A DNA stretch of 64,000 bases. It comes from Sodiomyces alkalinus F11 (taxonomy: Eukaryota > Ascomycota > Sordariomycetes > Glomerellales > Plectosphaerellaceae). The first letter of the stretch is position 1, and each line of letters begins with the position of its first letter. The position numbers and the translations under genes were made by a program. The stretch spans positions 4,722,677 through 4,786,676 of the forward strand of contig NW_021167079.1 in NCBI RefSeq assembly GCF_003711515.1. Reading direction: 5' to 3'. Below, one piece after another: positions 1 to 11,763 of the stretch. The notes under the pieces are model-generated. The model had not been told where the DNA came from. It was given only the letters and a program-made list of their open reading frames with translations, and did not search any database.

Positions 1-830
1 TTTTGGTTCGGCCAATACCGGAAGAGCGATTAGATGGTGTGGAGATGCGAATTGGAGCCGTACTGTAATCGTAGTGAGACTATTGGTTAACCTCTTCACG
101 CCTTTGACACCAATACCGCGGCTCTTTTTGGCGGGGTTGTCAGTTGGTCGGTCAGGACCCGAGTCGTGACAATCCAGCGGTTGACACATCGTGCAGGATA
201 GCGTCGGTGCCGGGCTTGTTCGGAGTCGGCCCAGTCACGCCGATCAACATCCGAGAGTCATGCCAATAGGTAAAGCCGCAGATGTGGAGACCGGAATATC
301 AACCGGAATATCATCAACTGCGCCCAGGGTGAGATCTCGTGGTGTAAGTTCTACGACGGAGCATATACTGGAAAGTCTCGAGCGTGGCTCAGAACGTGGC
401 ACGGGTACCGGCGGGTAAAGGTTTGCATCATGTACCTTTATCCTTCGCGATACGCCGATGCCTAAGGTAAAAGGTACTTTACTTTGCCTTGGATGAGGAG
501 TCCAAGGTACCTTACCTTAGGGAGTAGATTGCAACGTCAATTGGACACATAAGCAAGCTTCGAACCTAGACTTTGATGACCACGGCCTTTCGTCGCTCAC
601 ACGCTCATGTCGAAGCTGCCACTCATCGCTCTGCTAGGGAGAGAGGGAAAAACGAAGATAAAAGCAAACAACGAAAACCCAGCCCGGCGCTTGTTTACCT
701 ATTCGAGTTGTTCCTGAAGAAGCACAGCCCTGCCGCGTACCATTAGGGTTGCATATAGAGTTGCCAGCGAAACCAGGATATGAGCGCTTTTTTATTCTTT
801 TTTTATTTTATTTTTTTCGAATGGGTATAT
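1..830. other. intergenic, no gene seen
   Basis: No reading frame here resembles a known protein; the only ORF of note (191-418) has no domain or convincing codon pattern. Holds a cluster of the dispersed TACCTAAGGTA-like motif at about 465-520 and a T-rich tract at about 788-820, just past the 3' end of the SEC11 gene. Confidence 0.6.
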
Positions 831-1483
831 CTATTCGCGCTGTAATATCACGAGAAGACCCATCAATCCCAACATGGCCGTCTTCAGCCAAGGGTATTCG
901 GAGAGTAGAATCGTGACGTATCCGACAAAGGGGATATATCCCACCACCCCTCCAATGATGTCGTCCGGCCCCAGGTAATCTTGTCCCTTGGCGAACAATT
1001 CGGTGTCGTCGGCGTTGTTATTATCTCCTTTGGTTAAGAGTTTCGTGTCGGGCCTGGATGCAGGAGTCAGGTTAGTCAGAGCTACGCAAGAGAACAAGAA
1101 GAGAAGCATGGGTTTGCCTTACCCAGTGCCAAATTTCCTGACTATCCGGTGGACGATCGGGATCGGCTTGTCCTTGACTTCGTACACAACGACGCTGCCA
1201 ACGTGGTCCGGGGCCGGGTTATTCCAGAGGAAGAGAAGATCGCCGCGTTGGAAGGCCGGCTCCATGGAACCGCTCAGAACCACCACAATGGGGCTCGGAC
1301 TCGCCGTGATCACCGACAAGCCCTTCCACATCTACACCTTGGAGGATCAGAAAACTGATGCGTTCACGGTCGAAGAGAAGACGCGGGACGGACGGGACGC
1401 ACCATGAAGGCCGTGCTCAGGATGAGGCCGAAATTGAGCAGCTGAGCGGCTGCCTGCCGCGGGTTCTGCAAACTCGACAGCAT
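831..1483 (-). CDS. SEC11: Signal peptidase complex catalytic subunit SEC11
   Basis: Three exons on the minus strand: 1483-1403, 1331-1123 and 1053-831, joined by GT-AG introns to give 170 aa, the normal size for Sec11. It is the serine protease of the ER signal peptidase complex that removes signal peptides from secretory proteins. The N-terminus ([20 protein letters not shown]) leads into a membrane segment. Exon 2 carries the catalytic-serine box [15 protein letters not shown] and the conserved block [11 protein letters not shown] with the catalytic His; exon 3 carries [12 protein letters not shown], with the third conserved acidic region, and a C-terminal hydrophobic segment ending LQRE. 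The start was chosen because this N-terminus matches the conserved fungal beginning and the exon phases join without a break. Gene identity is very secure; exon edges are inferred. Confidence 0.95.
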
Positions 1484-3214
1484 TGGAGCAGGAGGTCGGC
1501 GTGCGAAGTTCAGTTGTTGTTGCGAATGATGCGCCGGGCGTCATCTGAGTTACGCACGTGGGTTTTCTGGAGCGCAGACGTGTCAAGAAACCATACTGAG
1601 TACTCACGTAGGTACCCGCGCGCCCATACTGTGGCGGTGCAGAACAGCCACAATTGCCCAATGTCAATGTCTCGAGAGACAATACCTAAGGTAGATAGAT
1701 ACCTACTTGCCTACCACGATGCCTCTTTTCGAGGATATGAGTTGGGGTGAGTATTTATTGAAGTTCTTTCTGATATTCTCTAGGAAAACAAACTGACCAC
1801 ATCTGTTTGTTTTCCAGGGATTTGAATTGGTTTTGTCGCTTGTTCGACGGTTGGTGATCTTGTCACGGAAGCGGTGGGTCAGTTACTTTCCATTGGGATG
1901 CGGATGGTGTCTGCGTCCGCGATCCAGATCCAGTGCTTCGTACCCTTCAACCCCCTCACCGAAAGAATTAATATCTCAGGCATCGACCCTCTGCGTAGCA
2001 AGTTAAGAACCTCCCCGAGGAATCCGTACAAGGCAACAAGGTGAAGCGCTGACTTTCAAGAAGTCACCTTGCCTTATATCTTGCGCCGCCGCTTTGACTT
2101 GCTCACCGAAGGACTCCCGTGTCCCAACCTTTTCCCTTATTATTGACAGTCATAACAGTCATTTCTGTCTCAAACCCCTTGACAGAAGAGATAGACACAA
2201 TCAAAAGCAGGCATAACAAAATGCACTCGACTCGTTCGTCTACACAACTCGGCTCACAAGTTTTCAGGATTTAATATTAGGGGATGAGTACCGCCATTTG
2301 ACAACTCCACGACTTGATTGGACACAGCATAACCGATGATCATGGAATAGAGCCCACGATCCCAAGATGCAAGTACGAGCTTCTGCTTTGTACAGTGTAT
2401 AGCCAGGGCTAGTCAGCTCCGGGTGTGTGAACTTCCGTTTAGGCCGACCGGAGTTCTCCCGGCGCAATCAGCCGCTGAATGCTCCACCTCGGCGATGTCA
2501 TCCCACCATTATTAGGTACCTCCGTAGCTAAGGTATATCCGGACGGATAGAACGACCAGCGCTGCGTTATACCTTACGCTACAGAACGAATCTCCCCAAC
2601 GTCTTCTGGAAGTTTCCAGTCATCGGATATTACAACCAACAACACGCAACTGCGGCTTAGAAATTATTTCCGCCCACCGGACCCCGCAACAATGTCCGAC
2701 TCCGGGTGGCAAGTGCAGAAACCATATGTGCGGTCCATTGACCATTTGATCATTCACTACCTTTTGCCTTATGTGACTTGTCACAACCAGGGACGGAGTA
2801 TGCGCAATCGCCGTCTACAACTCCATTCCACTCACTCTCCTTTGCCGTCGAACGGACATCGCAGCTTGCTTGTCACGTCTGCTCGCATGGTGTAGTTTTC
2901 TAGCTCTCTTGTTCTCCAACATCTTTCACACTCCCTCTTGCTGTTCCCTGTCCTCATAGTATTCACTTTTGCCAATTTGGATGCTCTCCAATCTTCCAGC
3001 GGCTTGCGTATGCTATATCTCTCGGTATTACACCACGACTTTCCATACACCAGATAACGACGTCACCAGTACCACCACCACATCTACAGCCTTTACGCAC
3101 GAAGTGCTCCTCGAGTCTCAGCCCGGTTGACGATTGCCTTCGGGTCTCTTCTCTTTCGTGCGTGTGTGCTGTGTTTCATCTCGCCACAAGGCATTGTACC
3201 AGAATTCGTCCAAC
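1484..3214. other. intergenic between SEC11 and the CHIP-like gene
   Basis: This is the divergent promoter space of SEC11 (-) and the TPR/U-box gene (+). Motif copies of the TACCTAAGGTA family lie at about 1683-1708 and 2513-2535. Pyrimidine-rich sequence at about 2820-3190 is plausible 5' UTR of the downstream gene. No protein family recognised. Confidence 0.6.
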
Positions 3215-4266
3215 ATGTCTGAAGCCAAAGCTCTCCAGCTCAAGGCGGAAGGCAACCGCTGCTTCCAGCAAGGCGACTATGTCGGCGCCGAAGGTTTCTA
3301 CTCTAAAGCGTACGCTTACGCCCTTCCCCTTCCCCTTCCCCGGGTTACTCAACCAACCAGACAGGGACTTGTCTTTTCGTTCCCGCCCCCCATCCTTTGT
3401 TTCGCGCCATGGCTAACAGAAAGCTTGTGAATTTTGCAGCATCATCGCCAACCCGAAGAACGCGATCTTCTATACAAACCGCGCCAATGCCCGCCTCAAG
3501 CTTCAGCTCTGGGACGCCGCCATCAGCGACTGCCACGAGGCCCTCGCGCTGGCGGAGAAGAATATGAAAGCCGAGTTCTACCTCTCGCAGGCACTGTTGC
3601 CGCTGGGCGACTACGACGGCGCCGTGCAAGCCGCCATGCGCGCCCACCGGCTGTGCGTCGAGTCCGGCGAACGAGAACGCGCCTCCCTGTCTGCGATCAC
3701 GGCGCTGGTCCTGCGGTGCAAGAAGGAGCGGTGGGACCACAAGGAGAAGACGCGCAAGCGGGAGGGGCAGTATTTCGAGGAGGAGATGGTCGGGCTCCTT
3801 TCGCGGGAGAAGGCGAAAGCGGTCGAAGGGGCCGAGGGCGAAGGCGAGAAGCGGGAGCTGGCGAGCGAGTGGGATGCGAAGATTAGCGAGCTTAGGAACG
3901 TGTTTGAGAAGAGCCGGGCCAAGGACGAGCAGAGGAGGGAGGTGCCCGATTGGGCGATCGACGACATTAGCTTCGGCATCATGGTTGACCCCGTCATTGT
4001 ATGTCCTGTGGGAATTCTTCTCTTCCTAAACCCCCGGCGTCATCCCCCCTGCCCCCGCGCCGACGATACACCTTGCTAACCACGTATAATAGACCAAGAC
4101 GGGCAAGTCTTACGAAAGGGCTTCGATCATGGAGCACCTCCACCGTCATCCCAGCGACCCGCTCACCAGGGAACCCCTGGTCCCGTCCGAACTCAGGCCC
4201 AACCTCGCCCTCAAGCAGGCCTGTGAGGAGTTTTTGGATGAGAACGGCTGGGCGGTGGACTGGTGA
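3215..4266 (+). CDS. CHIP/STUB1-type TPR and U-box E3 ubiquitin ligase
   Basis: Exons 3215-3309, 3440-3998 and 4093-4266 give 275 aa, close to animal CHIP (about 300 aa). Residues about 5-120 are TPR repeats (KAEGNRCFQQGDYVGAEGFY, then ANPKNAIFYTNRANARLKL), the clamp that in CHIP grips the C-terminal EEVD tails of Hsp70 and Hsp90. A charged helical linker follows (about 125-200). The C-terminal U-box runs from VPDWAIDDISFGIMVDPV through TGKSYERASI to DPLTREPL. The expected role is cytosolic quality control, adding ubiquitin to chaperone clients. The second intron falls inside the U-box. The start ATG at 3215 follows CAAC and gives the TPR directly. CHIP is absent from budding yeast but known in filamentous fungi. 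The function is inferred from domain order. Confidence 0.9.
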
Positions 4267-5195
4267 TCGTCGCTTCGTCGTGTCGTGTCGTTTCGTTTCG
4301 TTTTGTTTCGTCTCTTCCTTTTCTTTGCATCTAATCGGATGGCACTCGGCGTCAACCCGAGCAGATGATCAAAGAATTCAACAGCAGGTGGTTGTGTTTT
4401 TGGTCGTTTCATCTTGATTCATGGCAAGATAAGCTTAGCACGGCGTCTACGGAGTAAGGAGTTTGGTCTCTTAACAGAAAAGTACCGAGTAGACTGTACT
4501 GGAGCGAAGCCGGCTTGGACAGGCTTTTTGATACCTAAATCAAGTGTCGTGGACGACTGTACAATTAACCCCGGCGGTTCACAATGCAAAGTGTGTCAGA
4601 ACAGTTGAGTATTACCTAAGGTTAAGGTACCTTATTCTTAGCCTACCTTATCCTTCACCTTGCGACTTGGACTTGAGGTATTTTATCTGGGGTCGAGTGC
4701 GTTGCCTTCAGGGTGGTCTACAAAGTACATCGGGCAGAGTGCGCTAGAGGCCACGAACCGTCCACCACGTCCTCGGCTGGAGTGCGCTCACAGTGTGTCA
4801 GTGCGTCTTTCTGAGGCTAATACGTCACGTTACGTTACGTTAAGTTACTTCGGCCGGGACTCGGCGGTGTTGGTTCGTGACCACGAAACCTCCCTCGAGA
4901 AGAACTGAAAGACTCGCGACATTGCGGGATGTCTGTTCAAGGCCATGGGACACGCCGTCTGTTCTGCACCGAAAGGAACCGAAAAACAGCTCATCATCTG
5001 CGTTCCTTCTTTCGAGATATATTGCAGCAGTCCATTTCCTGACCACCCTCCTCGCAGTATCTATCTCCCCATCGTCAAAATAGATTCGAAAACTAGCTCA
5101 AAAAAGGAGTGGTATCATGCGAGACAGCCTATCCTTCACTTCAACACTCCAATCGAATCCTCTACAACCAGACCATCACCGCGCGCGCGTTCTCA
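4267..5195. other. convergent intergenic region
   Basis: Lies between the 3' ends of the U-box gene (+) and the permease (-). Contains TACCTAAGGTA-family motifs at 4613-4652, a short TTACG-like tandem at about 4828-4848 and a TACGGAGTA-type motif near 4450. No coding sequence seen. Confidence 0.55.
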
Positions 5196-7270
5196 TCACG
5201 CGCCTTTCACTGGTTGAGTCGAATCGATAATACCTCCTTCGCCTGCTGGCTTGCTCGACACCTTAGCCTCCTCGTCGAACCGCTCCTGGCCACTGTAGCT
5301 GTCGGAGTGGTTGGCGACAATTTCCTCATCCCAATCTTGCCCGCCGACCTCGGCCCACTTGTCGCTGGTGGCAGGAATGGGGGAGAAGTGGCAGAGGAGC
5401 CAGTACATGGCCGAGGAGACGATGAAGCCGGCGAAGAAGTTGACCCGGTAGATGTACACGGCGCCTATGGGGACCGGAGTGCCGACCGCGTCGACGAAGC
5501 CCACGACGTTGATGAGGATGCCGGCGATGTAGGCGGCGTACGCGCGCCAGTGCAGGCCGAAGTGGAAATAGTAGGCGGTGCCTTTCTCGGCGCGGTACAG
5601 GTCCTCGACGACGAGGTACCCCTTTCGCACGAAGTAGTAGTCGGCGATCATGACGCCGGCGATGGAGCTGAGGAAGACGCTGTAGGCCGACAGGTAGGTG
5701 GTGAACTGGCTCGAGTCGGTCAGGAGCACCCACGGGTTCATGGCGAGGCCGACGGCGGCGCAGATGTAGCCGCCGCGGCGGATGTTGATGTAGCGCGGGA
5801 GGATGGCGGTCATGTCGGTGCCGGCCGACACCGAGTTGGCGGCGATGTTGGTGCCCAGCTGGGCCAGGGCGAAGGACAGGCCGAGGACGAAGACGCCGAA
5901 GCGCTCGCCCGAGTTGCCGCCGTCGATGAACTTGTCCAGGACCTCGATGGGGTCCCAGATCGGGTCGCCGTCGTACAGGATGGCGGACGCCGACGAGACG
6001 ATGATGCCGATGAAGGAGGTGACGGCGAAGCCGATGGGGATGGTGAAGAGCTGCGACCACAGCGCGTCGTTGGGCTTGGCGGCGAACCGGCTGAAGTCGC
6101 TGTCGTTGACGATGAGGGTGGCGAAGTTGGCGATGGACGACATGATGCCTTGCATGAACTGCCAGGACCATTCGCTGCCCGACACGCGCGCCGGCTGGCG
6201 GATGATGGGCCCGACGCCGCCCGCCCGCACGACGGTCCAGATGAGGAAGGCGATACCGGCGGCGGGAACCACGTACGACTTGACGGTGAAGAGGTGGCGG
6301 ATCGTATGTACGGGGAACCAGATGGCTGGCAATGACAGGAACCAGAAGATGAAGAATGACACGAAGTAGGGTGTTGACGTGCCCGAGTCGCTCGGGAAGG
6401 TATTCGGTATGTCACCCTAGCAAAAAAAAAAAAGGGGGGGTTCAGTCAGGGGGGCTTCAAATCTCGAGATTGGGAAACGCAGTAACGCAAAACCTACCCA
6501 GTTGGTCCATATAGCCCGAATCATGATGTAGACGCAGTGACCTCCGATATAAGCCTGGACACCGTACCATACACAGGCTAGAGAAGACGCACGCTCTCGT
6601 TAGGTATATCGCCTTCCTTTGCGAGTGGAGGATCCTCTAGACTTACCCATGACGGTACGGTTAAAGACGGGCCACAGAGCGCCCCAGATACCGAAGGACG
6701 ATCGAGCCATGACAGGAAAGCTGATGTGGTAGACGGCGCCGACGCGGCCGGCCAGGACGACAAAGATACCAGCAACGAAGTATCCGATCCAGACACAGAG
6801 CCATGCCTGCCACCACGACAGACCACCAGCTACCATGGAGCCACCTGTCATCCGCGAGTGTGAATTTTCGAGTTCATCGTGGGAGTCGAGTCTTTGCGGG
6901 GACCCGGAGGAAAAGAAAAAGGAAGGAAAAAAGAGGCGAAATTATTTACCGATCATCCAGGTATTGACATTGAAACAGTCGGCGACCCAAAGGCCGACGA
7001 AATTCCACGGACCCCAGAGGCGCCTCGCTTTTTCGACGGGTTTCAAGTCTTTATTGATGAGCTACATGGGGAGGAGGTCAGCGAGAAGAAGACGATATGT
7101 GACGAAACGTATGAGAGGAAGGGGAGAAATGGCAAAGGGCGACGCACCATCAGCTGGCTGCTCGTCAGGCCGGGTTCGGTTTCGTCCACGGCGAGTTTGT
7201 TGGCCCAATACTTGGCCTTGGAGCCATGTAGACGCCGACGCGGGCCCTGGGATTCGACGGTCGTCTCCAT
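5196..7270 (-). CDS. NCS1 family nucleobase transporter (uracil/allantoin/uridine permease, Fur type)
   Basis: Five minus-strand exons (7270-7148, 7061-6950, 6844-6647, 6577-6498, 6416-5196) keep phase across GT-AG introns of 86, 105, 69 and 81 bp and encode 577 aa, normal for fungal Fur proteins. It is a plasma-membrane proton symporter with about 12 membrane helices. Family signatures are the N-terminal [20 protein letters not shown] with GGSMVAGGL (helix 1), [18 protein letters not shown], and [17 protein letters not shown] in the middle. The hydrophilic C-terminal tail is Asp/Glu-rich, as in transporters under ubiquitin control. The exact substrate (uracil, allantoin or uridine) cannot be read from sequence alone. 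The first-exon start is the least certain part. A long antisense ORF over exon 5 is a codon-usage shadow. Confidence 0.92.
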
Positions 7271-10072
7271 TGTGTCTCTGTCGGCCTCGGTCGGCCTCGG
7301 TCGGAGGGGGTCGGCGGGGGTCGTGCGGGAGCTTCAAATTTTCTATAGGAAGAACAGTTTTGAAGTGGGAGACGACGCGCCTGCCAAAAGGGAGGAATAA
7401 AATTTCCCCACAACCAAAAAAATGCGACGGGCTCTTGGACGGAAATGGGACCCAAACCGCGATGACGTAGGGAGCGGAGATGGACAAGAACTGTCGAATT
7501 ACACGTATAAGGTACTCCGTATAGGTAGATAGATATATAACCTTTGGGATCCAAGGTAGAAGACAAGCCTCCCAAAGTCCTCCTATCCGAAGGTCGAGGA
7601 AGTCTCGAGGTCAAAGGCTCATAAGAGACGGCTCAAAAGGAGGTGAGTTGCAGCTTTTGTTCGCCTGGCATAGCTCCGGAGACGGAGGAGGGTCGGGAGG
7701 TATCATTCTATTTATGTCTCAGCCCTGTTCGAAGAAGCTTCCTCTCTCGGCTTATCTATCGACGGAGTCCTAAGATAATACCTAGGACCGGGGCCCAGAT
7801 ATCCCAGTCGATGATAAGGGTGCGAAAAGATCCGATTTTAAGGTAGGAAGCTCGCAGCTTCCCAAGTCCCCCGCAAGAGTTGACTACAACTGCGCCCCGG
7901 CTGGGCACACGACTCGAGTCGGGCCATCCTTCATTTGCCGTTTTCATGTTGATCTGTTCCACTAGTGTCCATTTCCCCTCTTCTAGACGCAGAGACCGAC
8001 AGGAACACCGTCTCCCGGGAGATGGCGCGGTGTACGATGCGGAGTACTTAGGTATTAGTACAACGTAGAATCGAAGAATCTACCTTATAAGTTAAGGTAC
8101 CTAAGGTACCTTAGGTAGGTAGGTAAGGTAGATGTAATGTCCCCCACACTGAAATGGAACAAGCCGCGAGCATTCCCACGAGGTGTGATTTTGATGCATG
8201 GCAGCAGGTATGCAGGTTTCTCCCATGAAGCAACAGAGTCTCCGAGAGCAGGAGTATGAGTAGTATGAGTAAGGTAGTAATCGGACATATTGAATGTGGC
8301 CTCTGAATCGTTGCAGTCCGTGCCACAAAGTCGTGAGCTCGAGCGAACTTCGACTGGCGGTCGCTTGATCGCTACTATGGCCGGCCCATGATGTCGACGC
8401 GACGGGATGGGGTAATTACCAAGCACCGTACCGCTATCGGCCATGCCGTGCCGCAATGCCTCCGGTCAAGCGGAAGAAAGCGATTGGTTGCGGGGAATGG
8501 GCAGGCTGCAAGTTTATCTAAATCCCGGCAAATGAGGTGTTATCGTATGTATGTACAGGTACCTTAGGTACCTTATGTAACGCCGTGTCTTGGCTTGGCC
8601 TTTATTTGATAAGGTATGGATACTGGATCGTTTTACATACTCCCGCGAAGCTGTGTTCCTGTACGAACATCACTGCGTATTACCCAATCTTATCGGGTTA
8701 GACTGTAAGGTTGAGGAACTTTTGACGGTGCTATCCGCTGGGCCTCCATTCTCCGTTGCCGTTCGATTCAGATGGTCGGTTCGAAGATAAAATGACTACC
8801 GAATGCCCAGCTAGCCCTTTCTTCATCTTGTCGCCTTCACAGTTGCAGTTACGACGGAATACCTATATTTGCAGCCGGACCTTAATTCTTCCTCACTCTT
8901 TCTTCGCGAGCCATGCTTCTTCTCCGTTCTCCTTGTCCGCCTTCTCCCCTGAAACCCATCTTCCCATCTTCTCTCAGCGGTTGATCGTCGAGGACTTCCT
9001 CAAGGTCTAGGCCTACGTACTTATAGCGCACGCGGTCAAAGCAGTCTTTCGTCAAGTCTCGAGTTGGCCTACGCATGAACTCTCCTCTCCCCCGGCAATC
9101 TGGCCTGATGTTGCCGTCTTAACAACCTGGAACGAATATGAGATGCATATCATAGATCTCTACTCAACTATTCGTACGACTTGTAAGAATAGCTCGGTCG
9201 CAAGTGTTTAGATGCCAATATTACCTTAAGTAAGGTCTTGCTTAGTGCAGAACAGAGTTGCAGTACACAACGAAGAACCCAACAGGCTTTTGGGTGAACT
9301 GATAAGGTGAATAAGGTGAACTAGAAGAAAGAAAAGTCAGGACCAAACACGGGAAACATGTTTAGCGTCCTGGGGAGAAAACACCGGTGCGGCGATCTTG
9401 GGATAGGAGCGTTCCCTTTATTACCTATTGGCGCTAGATGCGACACCTTCGTGTTCCGCAACATTGATCCGGGGGCGGGGGACCCTTGTCGACTGAACCG
9501 AGTTGGCGGACAATTTTGGGGGACTAACAAAGGTACTGCCGTCAATGCGGTGGTATCGGTAGGTACAATAGACTGACAAAAGCAACGAAGCGGTATACAT
9601 GATTATATTATGCAGAGCGCTTCGGTGCTTTTGGTTACTCAGTGTACGCTACACCGTACCAGTGAAACCAATGAATGCCGACCGCTAGGGTACAAAATCT
9701 CCGCAGGGTAGCATGGGCCGGCGGATACTACACTACCTTACTCCGTATGATCTATTGTCGAATATTGTTGAACCCACCTCCCTGTCCCGAGATCTACGAA
9801 ACAGCACATCAACCAACAATCTCAGCCTCGTCTCGACCCAGGCAGAGCTCTATGTTTAGATTCTGCGCCTCGTTTCCTCTCTGTATTGGCCAATCAATTT
9901 CGTCACTTTTTGTTTTCCATCCCCCTTTTGCCTCACCATACATTGGTTGCCGGTGTCATGAAACAATGCTTCGTAGGTGTCCGAGTGCACGGCCTGCTTC
10001 ATCATGCCCCTCCGACTTCAACCCCGCGTGCTATGGTCACCACCCCTCTCCTGTCTGTATCATCGGGGCTAG
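7271..10072. other. long intergenic region with dispersed short motifs
   Basis: No recognisable protein in any frame over 2.8 kb. The region upstream of the permease start contains TCGG-rich microrepeats (about 7278-7320). TACCTAAGGTA-family motifs sit at 8092-8131, 8556-8577 and about 9222-9235; TACGGAGTA-type motifs are near 7511, 8040 and 9740. Confidence 0.5.
8092..8131. repeat. cluster of TACCTAAGGTA-family motif
   Basis: Forty bases made almost entirely of alternating TAAGGTACC and CCTTAGGTA units followed by GGTA repeats, so the segment is close to self-complementary. It is one of many such clusters in the non-coding DNA of this window. Confidence 0.8.
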
Positions 10073-10396
10073 CTAGATGCGATTCGCTCGCTTCTACCTC
10101 TTGTCTCCCATGGTAGCCCAACTCCGTCTCTGTGGGTTCACCTCGAAGAAACGCCCCCCCCCCCCGACGACACTGCCACTCTCGTCGCAGTCTACACCCG
10201 AGAAGGGCATGCGGCCGAGAAGTATCGTCACAGGGCCGAGGCCGACCTAGTCCGCATCTTCGTGAATCGGAGCAAGTATCGCGCGGTGGTCAATGTCAGC
10301 GACATGCAATCGTTGAAACTCGCCGTAGCAAACAAACCACCACGTCCTGCCCTACTGATACTACATACATTCTGTATCGCTAAGCCCCTTGTTTGA
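10073..10396 (+). other. orphan open frame, possible exon or gene relic
   Basis: An open frame of 107 codons without an early ATG; the first Met is about residue 82. The protein reads naturally (for example REGHAAEKYRHRAEADLVRI, then VNRSKYRAVVNVSDMQSL), with mixed charged and hydrophobic residues unlike the low-complexity shadow ORFs. A run of 12 C (10154-10165) codes for four prolines and could be a frameshift site. A possible splice acceptor (CTAG) lies at its start. I do not recognise the family. It may be an internal exon of an unannotated gene or the remains of one. Confidence 0.3.
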
Positions 10397-10745
10397 GATG
10401 TCGACGGTAGGAAACCCACCACCTACCCATTCACCTCAGGACGGATATAGGTATTCGAGCAACTGGTGACCCTGGCATGGCCATGGCCATGGTATAATCA
10501 TCTATAAAAGTTGATCTCCCAACCCTCCGTTGAACCCTCTCCTCCTATTCTACACACATCATTCCAATGACCACACTTCACACTTGTCCTTCCCCCTTTT
10601 GTTTCTCTTTGTAATTTTTTCTTCTCTTTACTTTCGATTCTTGGCCCTGGAGGCACGTTGAGTACATATAACTTGCACTTGATTTCAATTCTTACTCTTC
10701 AGCATTCCCATTCTGTCACCCATTTCCTACCCGTCCTCCAACAAA

Positions 10746-11763
10746 ATGCGTTCCTCTCAGGCTCTTCTTGTTACTGCTCTGGCCGCTAGCGTCAATGCCC
10801 ATGGCCTAGTTGTATCCATCCAGGGTGCCAACGGCGTCACCATGCCAGGTCTGTCTGGTGAGTACACCCCTTTTCTCCCCCTCTAACCTTGCTCTACTCT
10901 ACCTCTTTCCCTTCTCGCTCTAACATGACATGCAAGTTGCCGACGGCACCCCCCGTGACTGCAGCTCTAATGGCTGCGGCTCTCAAGCCGACACCGCCAT
11001 CATCCGCGACAGCGATATCTCCTCAGGCCGGGCCGGCCCACTTGGTCGAACTCAGGGCAACGGCCCCATCAGTGCCGAGACCATGATTCGCAACTTCATG
11101 GGCCGCGGCACGGCCCCAACCAACAACGGCGCCAGCGACTCCGTCGGCGTGGAGGACGACATCCCCATTGCGTCGGATACCGGTAACAACCGCAACAATA
11201 ACAACAGGCGTCAGTTCCTCGACCGCCTCTTCGGCGGCGGCAGCAGCAGCCGCGGTGGCAGCCGTCTCGGCGGTCTCTTCGGCGGCGGCGGCGGCGGCAG
11301 CGGCACCTCCGCCAACGGGCCCCCCGAGAGCAGCGTCGCCGCCTCCTCCGGCCAAGGCGCCTCCCGCGGTCTGCCGACCGCCTCGGACTCCGGTCTCGTG
11401 ACCATGACGTTCCGCCAAATCAACCAGGACGGCGCGGGGCCCCTGACGGCCGACATTGACGGCACGTCGGGCGGCACCGAGGAGAGCGCCTTCCAGCGCG
11501 CCGAGATCGTGACCGACGTGCCCGGCTTCTTCGGCGGCCTTTCCCTCGCCACCAACACCGAGTTCCCGCTCGAGGTCCAGATGCCGCCCGGCATGACCTG
11601 CGATGCCTCCGTCGGCGGCGCCGATAACGTCTGCATCGTCCGTGTTCGCAACTCCGCTATTGCTGGGCCCTTTGGCGGCTCTGCTGCTTTCACGCAGTCT
11701 CCCGAGGCCCGCAAGCGCGCTCTGGCTTTCCGGCTGAAGAAGCGCATGGAGATCCGGGTCTGA
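10746..11763 (+). CDS. Egh16-like secreted virulence-associated protein (GAS1/MAS3 type)
   Basis: Exons 10746-10857 and 10937-11763 (intron 79 bp) encode 312 aa. The N-terminus is a clean signal peptide (MRSSQALLVTALAASVNA), then HGLVVSIQGANGVTMPGLS and the family block DGTPRDCSSNGCGSQADT. It matches the fungal Egh16-like family, first described in powdery mildew and expressed in appressoria of rice blast (GAS1, MAS3); these are secreted, cysteine-containing proteins of unknown biochemistry. Residues about 115-180 are a Gly/Ser/Asn-rich low-complexity insert (GGGSSSRGGS, then GGGGGGSGTS) between the two conserved halves. The conserved C-terminal half (PGFFGGLS, MPPGMTCDAS, NVCIVRVRN) follows, ending in a basic tail (KKRMEIRV). 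A T-rich tract lies past the stop. The start fits the signal peptide and the ACAAAATG context. Confidence 0.9.

Noticed and set aside
5109..6335. 408-codon plus-strand ORF opposite the permease
   Set aside because: Arg/Val/Gly/Asp low-complexity read produced by GC-rich codon third positions of exon 5; the minus strand is a clear NCS1 transporter.
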